Both the position numbers and the translations under genes were made by a program. Under the pieces are notes generated by a model. It saw nothing but the letters and a program-made list of their open reading frames with translations, had not been told where the DNA came from and did not search any database. Shown one piece after another: positions 53,953 through 63,512 of a stretch of DNA of 64,000 bases; within the stretch, counting starts at the first letter, position 1; every line of letters begins with the position of its first letter. Source of the stretch: Pegoplata infirma (taxonomy: Eukaryota > Arthropoda > Insecta > Diptera > Anthomyiidae); assembly GCA_963921195.1 (NCBI GenBank), contig OY992538.1, positions 89,713,904 through 89,777,903 of the forward strand, in the 5' to 3' direction.

Positions 53953-55506
53953 GTTAAAAAAAATTAATGAACCCAAAATTTTTGGTGAAAAAAAGTTTTG
54001 ATAAAAAAAGGTTTTGATGAAAACAAAAATTTTTTGATGTAAAAAAAATTTATGAAAAAAAAAAAATTTTTGTGAGAAAAAAATTGATAAAAAAAAATTT
54101 ATGAAAAAAAAAAAATTATAAAAAAAAATTTTATGAAAAAAAAAAATTTATAAAAAAAAATTTATAAAAAAAAAATTTATAAAAAAAAATTTTATGAAAG
54201 AAAAAATTGATGAAAAACAAAAAATTTGATAAAAAAAATGATGAAAAAAAAAAAATTATGAAAAAAAAAATTTAATGAAAAAAAAAGTTTGATGAAAACA
54301 AAAAAAAATTGATGAAAAAATTAATGAAAAAAAAAATTGAAAAAAAAAATGAAAAAAAAATTTTTTTTGATTGAAAAATAATTATGTTACTTTTTATTCA
54401 CCAGCTGTTTGAAAAACGGGTTTATTCACCACGAGGTGAATTATTATCCAAGTTACAAACTCAAGTTATTAAAATTTTTGGTTTTAAGAAATTGAAAATA
54501 GTAATTCATGTTTTCTTTTCCGTTAATTGAAAACTGAGGTGGCGTCCTGCAACTTTTTAAAAATTAGACACCAGCCTAAAAACATTATCATGTTAAAAAA
54601 AATTGAGTAATTTTTTAATTGACGCAATTAAAAATTTACTCAAAAATTAAAAAAAAAAGTTTGAGTAAATAATTTAATACACATTTAATATTTTTTTTTA
54701 TTTTTTTATTCTCTTTGTGTTTTAAGTTCTCATTTAGTTTATAGGTTTTTGTATACATATGAGGCATTCCACACCAAATGTCCAGCGAAAAAAAACACGT
54801 GTACCGTACACTTCTGAATAGGTTGTATGGATAGCCCTATATATATGGAACTAAGAAAATTGCGTTTTTGGTTTTTCTAATTTTCAAAAACTGGGCTTAG
54901 AAGGCGTGGTCAAATATTGGCAAAATGGTCAAATTTGTGGCGAGTTGCCTTGATTAAATATTTATCACATTAAAACGGAATGCACCACAATATCAAAAAT
55001 TTACATTCTTATATAGTTTTGTATGGGCTATCGAATTAAATGTTTTTCTTTGTAAAATTTTCAGAACCCGTTCTGAAATTTTCCATTTTTTAAAAAAGTC
55101 AATTTATCAAAAATCCGGGCACTTTTTTTTTCCTTTTTTTAATTTTTTTTTTTTTTTAAGTTTAGATATTTGTCCATCCACACAAAAAAATTCAGCGTTT
55201 TTTTCAAGAAAATCGCATTTGAATTTTAAATTTCATAACAATTTTGTAATTTGCTTGTATTAATTGCATGAATATTCTAAACATCTAAACATTCAAAAAA
55301 AAAATTTAAAAAAAAGAAAAAAAGTGGCCGGATTTTTGATAAATTGACTTTTTTAAAAAATGGAAAATTTCAGAACGTGTTCTGAAAATTAAAAAAAAAA
55401 AAAAAAATTTTAATCGATAGCCCATAAAAAACTATACAAGAATGTAAATTTTTAAGATTGTGGTGCATTCCGTTTTAATGTGATAAATATTTAATCAAGG
55501 CAACTC
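53953..55506 (+). repeat. tandem segmental duplication, unit 2 (1554 bp)
   Basis: Repeats unit 1 with very few substitutions. The main difference is a ~130-bp deletion at about 55272 (GAATATT directly joined to CTAAACATCTAAACAT), which removes the apex-proximal part of the foldback arm. It also differs in A-run lengths. Confidence 0.9.
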
Positions 55507-55683
55507 GCCACAAAATTGACCATTTTCCCAATATTTGACCACGCCTCCTAAGCCCAGTTTTTGAAAAATTTAAAAACCAAAAACGCAATTTTCTAAGTTC
55601 CATATAGGGCTATCCATACAAGCTATTCAGAAGTTTACGGTACACGTGTTTTTTTTCGCTGGACATTTGGTGTGGAATGCCTC
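54761..55683. mobile_element. GAGGCATTCC foldback element, copy D
   Basis: Both termini are present (GAGGCATTCCACACC / GGTGTGGAATGCCTC), ATAT on both sides (54757-54760, 55684-55687), with an internal deletion shared by no other copy in the window. Confidence 0.85.
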
Positions 55684-55687
55684 ATAT

Positions 55688-55870
55688 GTGGGTCTAGTTT
55701 CTGGTTCAGAAACTTTTTTATTTTTTGTGGGGCTGTGTTATTATTTTTTATTTTTTTGTATCAAATTAATATATGTATTTTTGTCATCCAAAAAAAATTT
55801 AACACTCAAAAAAACTTACGCTAAAAAAAATATAGAAATCAAAACAAAAAGGTTTTAACTCAAAAAAAAT
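55688..55870. other. short spacer related (inverted) to 51590-51672
   Basis: GTGGGTCTAGTTTCTGGTTC and TTTTGTGGGGCTGTGT are inverted copies of the 51600-51672 sequence. The remainder is AT-rich. Confidence 0.5.
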
Positions 55871-57483
55871 ACCCGAGTAAAAATTTTGATATGATGCAAT
55901 ATATAATGATATGTAACACAATATATATTTATACGCAATTTGATCCGAATAATGGTGGATGTGTTTGCATTAAAAAAGATCAACTTGTATAAAATATGAT
56001 TTGATTCCATCCGAGTTTTGACCAGACATTGCCATATATTGGTGGATCTAATTAGATCTAATTGCATAAAAACATTATAAAATCCTGGTGTTTTTTGGTT
56101 TGGGTTGAGATACACCACAGGTCAACGATACATTCACCAAACATTTAAATGTTTGGGTACGCTTCGAACCAGATAGGTGATATACATAACCCTAACAAGA
56201 AATGTTTAGGAACATTTTAAAAAGTTTCTTATACTTTGCCTAAAAAACTTAGAAAATTTTTGGTTAATTGGAAACATATATAGTTTTATATGGAACAGCA
56301 TAACGAGGGCCTATATTCAAAACCCTCTATCTTCCATTTTCACGAAAATGACTTTTTGATGGCAAAATATTCAGTAAAACGACCCTCATCTATGGTGTAA
56401 AATTCAGAACAAAAATATTTTTTTTTGCTATTTTATTTGCATTTTTGGTTTTCTCTATCTCTTATACAAATAATTTTTCTGAATGCAAAACCCTCTATCT
56501 TTTCAAATAATTAATTTATAAATATTTTTTTTAATAATTTCATCATGCATTACATGTTTTCATACTAATTTTGGCATGCTGAACATGAATTTGTCAAAAA
56601 AATTCCAAAATCACGATTTTGGTCCAGAGATGCTAATTTTTTCTCAAAATTTTTGTTTGACTTTTTTGAAAAATATCGCTCAAAATTTGGATGTCTTGTG
56701 TACATTATGAAACAAAAATTTTAATCTTAAAAATCGGGATGCTGATCAGCATCTGTGGACCAAAATCGCGTTTTTAATTTTTTATTTTTTTTTACATAAC
56801 ATACTCAACAGTTTGTCATCTTTTAAGATGAAGTCGGTAAAAAAATATTTTTTGTCTCAAAAATCAGCACCTGTGGACCAAAACCGCGATTTCGGAATTC
56901 TTTATAAGCCGTTATCATTAATAATCACGTTAAAAATTTACCGGGGTCATAAATGAAATCATAATAAATCATTTTTATTAAAATACAAAACCCTCTATCT
57001 GATCATTTTCATTCATGAACTTAATATTTTTGAGAAACAAAACCCTCTATCTTTCATAATATCCCCAATAGTGCAAAATGAAAAAAACGAATTATATGTG
57101 AGATTCAGTAGTTGATTTAAAAAAATATTGTATAATATCGAATTTTAATTACTCTAACAATACGCGAAATAAACAGTTTTTTGGCTCTCCTGAAAAGTTA
57201 TGTTTTTTAAGATAGAGGGTTTTGAATATAGGCCCTCGATAAGCTATATATAATTTTATGTTAAATTATACAGAAAAACACATTTTGTATTGGCCCTAAT
57301 ATTATTTCATATATTTATATCAACCGTATACCTTTTAATGCGAATCATGATTAAATTATATATAACTACATATGACTGCATTTAAAAAATTTATAAAAGA
57401 TCTCACGCGATGTATAATCATATATGATTTATTATGTTTGTATCAAGTTATATATTGTTATATATGTTTATTTTTACTCGGGT
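55871..57483. mobile_element. ACCCGAGTAAAAAT TIR element (3-bp TSD AAT) with nested element
   Basis: Ends ACCCGAGTAAAAATTTTGAT and TGTTTATTTTTACTCGGGT, with AAT on each side (55868-55870, 57484-57486). Subterminal ATATATAATGATATG-type words recur near both ends. Its interior is interrupted by the 56304-57238 element. No ORF of recognised function (87-codon frame at 55855-56118 unsupported). Confidence 0.7.
56304..57238. mobile_element. nested MITE with 28-bp perfect TIRs and internal AACCCTCTATCT repeats
   Basis: Left TIR 56304-56331 (CGAGGGCCTATATTCAAAAC...CTCTATC) and right TIR 57211-57238 are exact complements. ATAA lies on both sides (56300-56303, 57239-57242). The TIR word AACCCTCTATCT recurs directly at 56489-56500, 56989-57000 and 57041-57052. 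Short hairpin GATGCTGATCAGCATC at 56740-56755. Non-coding. Confidence 0.8.
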
Positions 57484-57548
57484 AATTAAAAAATTTTGAA
57501 ACAGCATTTTTTAGGTTAACAATTACCATAACTAAAAAAGGCATTGTG

Positions 57549-57797
57549 CACACAGAAAAAAAATTTGCTAATTTCCAACTGAAATTCAGTTGTTGCAACA
57601 AAAAATCGGTGGATGCATTTGAATTAAGGTTGAAACAACCAAATATCGGTAGTTACAACAAAATTTTCTTATTACAACTGTCTTTTAATTGAAACAACTA
57701 TAAAGTTCGTTAGCCACATCAAAATGTAGTAGCAGCAACCGAATTTTGAGTTAATACAACTGAAAAATTCAGTTGGAAATTTATTTTTCTCCGTGTG
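57549..57797. mobile_element. 249-bp CACACAGAAAAA...CTCCGTGTG MITE
   Basis: Left end CACACAGAAAAAAAATTTGC, right end TTTATTTTTCTCCGTGTG. Subterminal TTCCAACTGAA / TTCAGTTGGAA, with many GTTGCAACA / GAAACAACT words inside. It splits a mini-me 3' end (AAAAAGGCATTGTG before; GATTCGGCCAA after). Confidence 0.65.
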
Positions 57798-58224
57798 GAT
57801 TCGGCCAAATCTAATTTTATTTTTATACTTGTTTTTAAGTGATTAAATTTTATTACGCCTTTTTAAATTTACATTGACGGTATGAATAAAATACATGTTC
57901 ATAAACTCAAATTCATATAACTAATTTTTAAAAATCTCATACTTAAAATATTTAAAGATATTAATTAGAATTAAAGTTTGTATTTAAAAATTTTCCATAC
58001 CGAGTTTTTTTATAACAACAAAAAATGCCCATGGCAAAATATTCATTTTTCCTAGTAAAAATTTTACTATCTTTTTAAACATTTAAATTTTTTTTTAATG
58101 AGCACTCTAGTGTTAATGTTCATTCATATATCACAAAATCCACCAGAAAACACATAAAAAATGCTATTTTCTGACCTTAGGTCTTTCGATTTTCTTTATA
58201 TTGACGGTATGCATTCTCAATAAT
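57798..58224. other. mini-me 3' remnant then AT-rich spacer
   Basis: GATTCGGCCAAATCTAATTT, TTATACTTGTTTTTA is a mini-me-like 3' end. TTATATTGACGGTATG-like words occur at 57870 and 58198. No gene seen. Confidence 0.45.
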
Positions 58225-59458
58225 GCCAATAAAACATATCCATTTTCAGTTTTTTTAATTTTAAAAAAAATCGCGATTTTTTCGCGAATTTAATTTTCTT
58301 CAAAAATTTAAAAAATCAAAAAAGTATGTTAATTTGAACAGCCATATCTTCTAAAGTAACTATCGGATTTCTACGATTCAAAAAGCATTTAATTCAAACG
58401 TTCGTCCTTTTTTATACCAATGCAATAAAAAAAAGTTTTTCCAAAAAAAGTGCATTTTTGATGCAAATGCAATTTTTTGATGCATTTTTCAAAACTTTCT
58501 CCCCCTTCAATTTTTTTGAAACCTGCATAATTTGAAAATATGGCATTTTTTACACAAAATTGAGTACCGTTTTTTTGTGACGGCGTTTCAAAAAATTTTC
58601 GTGATTTTTTTAAAACTACTTATTTGATTTTTTCCATACAAAAAATCTATTTAATGTTTATTTGGCAATTTTATCAAAAAAGTATGTAACTTTAAAAAGC
58701 CATTTCTTCGAAAGTATCTATCGGATTTCAACGACTCAAAAAGCATTCGATTCAACTGGTTATCCGTTTTTATACCAATGCACTAACAAAAAATATTTTT
58801 TTAAAAAAATGCATTTTTGATGCAAATGCAATTTTTGGATGCATTTTTTAAAACTTTCTCCCCCTTCAATTTGTTTGAAACCTGCATAAATCGAAAATAT
58901 AGCATTTTTTACATAAAACTGGGTTCATTTTTTTTTTGTGATGGCGTTTCACAAAATTTTCGTGATTTTTTTAAAAAATGCTTAGGTAGTTTTTCCTTAG
59001 ACTAAAATTTTTTTTTGTTATTTTATGAATTTTATGAAAAAATTGTATGGAAAAACCAATAAGGTATTTTTAAAAAAATTACAAAATTTTTACAAAACTC
59101 CGTCACAAAAAAAGCTGTACGCAATTTTGTGTAAAAAATGCTGTATTTTCGATTTATGCAGGTTTAACAAAAATTAAAGGGGGAGAAAGTTTTAAAAAAT
59201 GCATCCAAAAAATGCATTTGCATCAAAAATGCACTTTTTTTAAAAAAGTTTTTTTTTATTACATTAATATAAAGTAAGACTATCCTCTGAAACGAATGCT
59301 TTTTGAATTGAAAAAATCCGATAGATACTTCCGAAGATATGGCTATTCAAAGTAGCATACTCTTTTGATTTTTTCAATTTTTGAAGAAAATTAAATTCGC
59401 GAAAAATTCGCGATTTTTTTTAAATATAAAAAACTGAAAATGGATATGTTTAATTGGC
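58225..59458. mobile_element. 1.2-kb palindromic element with GCCAAT...ATTGGC ends
   Basis: GCCAATAAAACATATCCATT at the left is mirrored by AATGGATATGTTTAATTGGC at the right. Inverted blocks include TCGCGATTTTTTCGCGAATT and ATATCTTCTAAAGTAACTAT. The left half also contains two direct copies of a ~350-bp segment (TTTGATGCAAATGCAATTTT, CTTTCTCCCCCTTCAATTT at 58455 and 58815), so it is a duplicated-arm foldback. No TSD found. It ends 7 bp before the first exon candidate. Confidence 0.7.
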
Positions 59459-59465
59459 TCTATAG

Positions 59466-59547
59466 AGCACATGTGTACAAAAAATTAGATAAATTTGAAG
59501 ACCCTCGGTCAGATTTTATAAAATCTTTGCTGGATTTCATGATATAC
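59466..59547 (+). CDS. candidate exon (upstream), product unknown
   Basis: An open segment follows TTGGCTCTATAG (weak 3' splice site) and is followed by GTATTA (weak donor). The frame encodes a peptide of about 27 residues beginning AHVYKKLDKFEDPRSDFIKS, with a balanced residue mix unlike the surrounding low-complexity frames. It ends on a codon boundary (phase 0), which matches the phase-0 start of the stronger exon at 59826 across a 278-bp intron. I do not recognise the protein. The flanking palindrome abuts it, so it may be a relic, and the exact borders are uncertain. The frame stays open from 59440 to 59628. Confidence 0.35.
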
Positions 59548-59825
59548 GTATTATTTTCTTTTATTTTTCCTAATTGTTTTCAATGGAAATGTTTTGTTAA
59601 ATTTGAAATGAGAGCAGTTTTTAGATTTTGACATGGAAATTTAAAGTGAAAGTGTTTTTTTGTTTGTAAGTTTTTTGTTGTGTTGTAAAGTAGGGATAGT
59701 TAAATGTTAATATCGTATGTAGTATTTAGGTTTCGTATGATCTTATATTTAAATTTAAATAAATGTTTTTTTATTATATTCACTTTTAATTTTTTTTTTT
59801 TTTTGTAATTTTACTTTCTTTACAG

Positions 59826-59898
59826 ATTGATGAAGATAATTTATTAGAGCATTTAAAAGATCATGAACGAGAGTTGATATTTGGAAAATCAAGAAAAA
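59826..59898 (+). CDS. candidate internal coding exon, product unknown
   Basis: A 73-bp segment preceded by a classic pyrimidine tract and acceptor (TTTTACTTTCTTTACAG) and followed by a consensus donor (GTAAGT). Only one frame is open, giving 24 codons plus one base, starting IDEDNLLEHLKDHERELIFG and ending KSRK, acidic then basic and plausible as an amphipathic helix. The exon is phase 0 to phase 1. The combination of acceptor, single open frame and donor is the best coding signal in the window. The family is unrecognised. A SINE lies 50 bp downstream in the presumed following intron. Confidence 0.55.
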
Positions 59899-59948
59899 GT
59901 AAGTTGAAAGAGATGTTTAATAAATATATTTATAAATATGTGTAAAAT

Positions 59949-60134
59949 TTTTTTTTTTTTTATTAAGAATTACCATATAATTACAAATCATATACTAATT
60001 TTACCTAACCGAGAACTGGTAACAATGACCTTCGCCTCGTTGTAGCGAAACTGACCAAGGCCTCTGGTGGGAATCGAACCCACGACCAACAGACTCATAG
60101 GCTAGCACGCTACCAACTAGCCTACTGGGGCGCC
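59949..60134 (-). mobile_element. tRNA-derived SINE, copy 2, with perfect 16-bp TSD
   Basis: On the minus strand: head GGCGCCCCAGTAGGCTAGTT, GGTAGCG and B box GGTTCGATTCC (60066-60076 region), body AGTTTCGCTACAACGAGGCG, and an A-rich tail (poly-T on the + strand from 59949). It is flanked by identical TAAATATGTGTAAAAT at 59933-59948 and 60135-60150. Length, pol III boxes, A tail and a 16-bp TSD define a LINE-mobilised SINE. The 106-codon frame over it is the translated SINE. Confidence 0.88.
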
Positions 60135-60150
60135 TAAATATGTGTAAAAT

Positions 60151-60231
60151 ATAGAAGGTCGTGAGTTCAATACCTACACACAAAAAAAACTTTGTAAAAT
60201 TACTAGGAAAAGTCTCGTAATCCCATTTTAC
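60151..60231. repeat. fragment of TTGTAAAATTAC / GGGATTACGAGAC MITE
   Basis: CACACAAAAAAAACTTTGTA, AAAGTCTCGTAATCCC is the inverted counterpart of 18255-18315. Confidence 0.55.
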
Positions 60232-60794
60232 CACACAGAAAAAAATATGGATGAAACAAATTTGAGTAATTACTTGTTTAAATTTAAAAACAAAAATTGA
60301 GTAATTTTTTAATTGACGCAATTAAAAATTTACTTAAGTAAAAATTTTAAAAACAATTTAAGTAAATAATTTAATAAAAATTTAATAGTTTTTTTAATTT
60401 TTTTTTTAAACTCTCATAGTTTTTTGAATTCTCGTTTAGTTTATAGTTTTTTGTGTATGTATATGAAAGTTTGTAATCGTCTTTATAAAATTTTCCTATG
60501 TTTTTGAGACATAAATATGTTTGGTAAAGTTTGAAAAAACAAGTTTTTTTTTTTTTTTTTTTGTAAAAAAATGTAAAACTTTTTTTAACTTTAAAAAAAA
60601 ATATTTAAGTTTTGAGTAAATGTTTAATTGTGTCAATTAAAAAATTACTCAATTTTTTTTTCAAACATTTAATAAATTTTTATTAAAAATTTATTCAATA
60701 CTATTAAATCGTTTACTGTTTCAAAATAGAGTAATTTTTTACTCAATAATAGTATTAAAAATTTACTCAAATATTTTTTTTTATTTTTTTTGTG
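60232..60794. mobile_element. TTGAGTAA MITE, complete copy
   Basis: Ends CACACAGAAAAAAATATGG and ATTTTTTTTGTG. Inside, the hairpin TTGAGTAATTTTTTAATT-GACGC-AATTAAAAATTTACT is a hallmark; TTTACTCAA words recur in both orientations. Related copies are at 51834 (fragment), 52950, 54600 and 62980. Non-coding. Confidence 0.6.
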
Positions 60795-60818
60795 CAATAT
60801 TTGCTAGCTTTCCTTGTT

Positions 60819-60981
60819 TTTTTATACCCTCCACTCTAGTGATAGAGGGTATATATAAGTTTGTCATTCCGTTTGTAACACCTCGAAATATTGGTCTAGG
60901 ACCCCATAAAGTATATATATTCATGATCCTCGATCGATTTTAAGACGATCTAGCGATGTCCGTCCGTCCGTCCGTCTGTCC

Positions 60982-61015
<34 letters not shown>

Positions 61016-61714
61016 TGAAAACACGCTAACTTTTGAAAGACTTTACGGAGGCTCCTGAAGTTTGGCATATATGTTGGGCATTCACCTGGTCAGGTTGGTA
61101 TTGCAATCCAGCGAAATCGGTCAAGTGGTTCAAAAGTTATAAGCAAATGAGTGAATTTCGGCAAGGGTTTTTCTGGAATTTACGAGATAAAACACACGGT
61201 AACTTTCGAACGGCAATTCTGATGGTGCTGAAGTGTGGCATATATATTTGTCGTTCCTCTGGTCCAGTTCGTTTTAAATTTCACCAAAATCGGTCCAGCG
61301 GTTCAAAAGTTATTAGCAAAACCGTAAATTTCAGATTAGTTTCACCCTAAATTCACGTGTTGAAAACCCGTTAAACATGTTTTAAAAACATTTGTAAGTC
61401 AAAAAAATATTTTACAAGGTATTTTTGTCACACAAAAATATTTTTACACTAAAACAAAAAAAAAAATACACTCAAAAAAATTTTACACTCAAAAAAAAAT
61501 TTTACACTCAAAAAAAAATTTACACTCAAAAAAAAATAGTATTTTTTTTTTTTCAAAAATTAATAAAAAAAAAAAGTTTTTTTACACAAAATAAAATATT
61601 TCTAACCAAAAATTTTATTTTTTTCACGTTAGAAAATTTACTATCACTTAAAAAGGGCATTGTGGAGGGTATTCATAGATTCGGCCAAGTCGAATTTAAC
61701 TTTTCTACTTGTTA
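60819..61714 (+). mobile_element. mini-me-like retroposon, full length, longest (GTCY)n block
   Basis: Hairpin TATACCCTCC-ACTCTAGTGATA-GAGGGTATA, ACCCCATAAAGTATATATAT, core GATCGATTTTAAGACGATC, then about 58 bases of GTCC then pure GTCT units (60959-61015). Follow-on blocks AAAACACGCTAACTTTTGAA and AAATCGGTCAAGTGGTTC are partly duplicated (61033-61140 and 61190-61325). Ends GGAGGGTATTCATAGATTCG, then CTACTTG. The 105-codon frame is not a reverse transcriptase. Confidence 0.8.
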
Positions 61715-61734
61715 ACAAATAAATTTGGATCGAA

Positions 61735-62189
61735 GTTAAAATTTTTTTTTGTAATTTTACAAAGTTTTTTGTAATTTTACAATTTTTTTTTGTAATTTTA
61801 CAAATTTCCAAGATAATTTTACAAAAAGATCTAGTAAATTCACGAGAATTCCTTGTCATTTTAATTGCGCCAAAAAAACAGTAAATTTACAATTTTATTG
61901 GTAAAAAGCTTGTAAAATTACTAAATTATTCGTAAAAATCTTGTAAAATTACTAGGAATTCTCGTAAAATAGAAGGTAGCAAAAAATCTAGTAAAGTTAC
62001 GACCCCTCCTTGTTAATTTTATTTTGTCAAAAAATTTGTAAATTTACAATTTTATTGGTAAAAACCTTGTAAAATTAAAAAAATGTTGGTAAAAAGCTTG
62101 TAAAATTACTAGCAATTTTTGTCAAATAGGAGGTAGCAAAAAAAAAAGTTACAAGTTTTTCTTGTAATTTTACAAGGTTTTTTTGAGTG
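61735..62189. mobile_element. TTGTAAAATTACAAG MITE family, copy 2
   Basis: TTGTAATTTTACAA-type units with GGTAAAAAGCTTGTAAAATT and AATAGGAGGTAGCAAAAAA. The right end TTACAAGGTTTTTTTGAGTG is followed by TA. Same family as 17790-18330 and 62275-62700. Confidence 0.6.
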
Positions 62190-62274
62190 TAGCACAATCA
62201 TAACGCCGTCCGACAAAAATGAAAAAAGTCGTTTAACACGAACTGGATAATATGCATTTGAAACACCAAATGTA
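62190..62274. other. fragment homologous to the interior of the 41230 hAT-like element
   Basis: CGCCGTCCGACAAAAATGAA, TAACACGAACTGGATAAT resembles 41802-41865. Confidence 0.55.
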
Positions 62275-62700
62275 CACTCAAAAAAAAAACCTTGTAAAAT
62301 TACAAAAATAGTTTGTAACTTTTTTTTTTTTCTACCTCCTATTTGACAAAAATTCTTTGTTATTTTACAAGCTGTTTACCAATAATTTTGTAATTTTACA
62401 AGATTTTTACCAATAAAATTGTAAATATACAATTTTTTCTACGCGATGAAACTTACAAGGAGGTTTCGTAACTTTACTAGATTTTTTGCTACCTCCTATT
62501 TTACGAGAATTCCTAGTAAAAATTACGAGTTTTTTTTGTAATTTTGCAAGATTTTTACCAATAAAATTTAAAATTTACAACTTTTTTGGCGAAATAAAAC
62601 TTACAAGGAATTCTCGTAAATTTACTAGATTTTTTTTGTAAAAAACCTTGGAAATTTGTAAAATTACAAGAAAAACTGTAAAATTACAAACAAAAAATTT
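62275..62700. mobile_element. TTGTAAAATTACAAG MITE family, copy 3
   Basis: Starts (TA)CACTCAAAAAAAAAACC, TTGTAAAATTAC. The same internal unit order as the other copies (TCTACCTCCTATTT, ACCAATAATTTTGTAA, CAAGGAATTCTCGTAA). The right terminus is degraded. Confidence 0.6.
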
Positions 62701-62979
62701 TAAATTTCGATCGAAATTTTTTTTTTTTTAGATTTTCCCAATTTGTTTACAGTTTTCAGTTCCCTTCGAAAACTCTTTCGTAGTAAATTTTCAGATTTTT
62801 TTGATGACCGGTTCAAAAGATATCGAATTTTTAAAAATCAGTTTATTACTCAAAATTCTTTTAATAATAACTTCTTCAATAAAGGTCAAAATTGCAATTT
62901 GTTTTCTTCAAAATTTTAGTTTTTTTTTCGAAATTTAAAAAAAAAATCTAAAAATATTCTTAAAAGTTTTTAAATTTTT
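62701..62979. other. gene-free AT-rich spacer
   Basis: No repeat or gene was recognised. Confidence 0.4.
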
Positions 62980-63512
62980 ACAATTAATTTGAGTAATTTT
63001 TTAATTAACGCAATTAAAAATTTACTCAAAAATTTAAAATAAAATTTGAGTAAATAATTTAATACAAATTTAATATTTTTTTTTTATTCTCTTGGTTTTT
63101 TGAATTCTCATTTAATTTATAGTTTTTTGTATACGTATATGAAAGTTTGAAATCATCTTTTAAAATTTTCCTTTGTCTTGAAGACATAAGTATATTTGGT
63201 AAAGTTTGAAAAAGCAATTTTTTTTTGAGAAAAAAAAAATTCGAAACTTTTTAAAAAAATAAATTAATACATTTTGAGGAAATTTTTACTTGTCACAATT
63301 AAAAAGTTACTTAAAAATATTAAAAAATTTTAAGTAAGGTTTTTATTTCTGTGAATTAATAATTTACTCATATTTTTTATTAAGCATTTAATAATTTTTT
63401 ATTAAAGTTTACTCAATACTATTAAATCGTTTACTGGTGCAAAATTGAGTAATTTTTTACTCAATAGTATTAAAAATTTACTCAAAATTTATTTTTTATT
63501 TTTTTCTGTGTG
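62980..63512. mobile_element. TTGAGTAA MITE, left-truncated copy
   Basis: TTTGAGTAATTTTTTAATTA-ACGC-AATTAAAAATTTACTC hairpin, internal TTGAATTCTCATTTAATTTA, and right end ATTTTTTTCTGTGTG. Parallel to 60232-60794. Confidence 0.55.

Noticed and set aside
59655..59670. GTAAGT at about 59664 as the donor of the upstream exon candidate
   Set aside because: The frame has a stop at 59629-59631 before it, so an exon reaching 59663 would not stay open.
60060..60134. Functional tRNA on the minus strand
   Set aside because: Although the B box is perfect, the sequence continues into a SINE body with A tail and is bounded by a 16-bp TSD, so it is a SINE head.
61033..61350. 105-codon ORF with higher complexity as a retroelement protein
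   Set aside because: It lies within a mini-me-like element known to be non-coding, is not conserved in frame in the other copies here, and lacks reverse transcriptase motifs.
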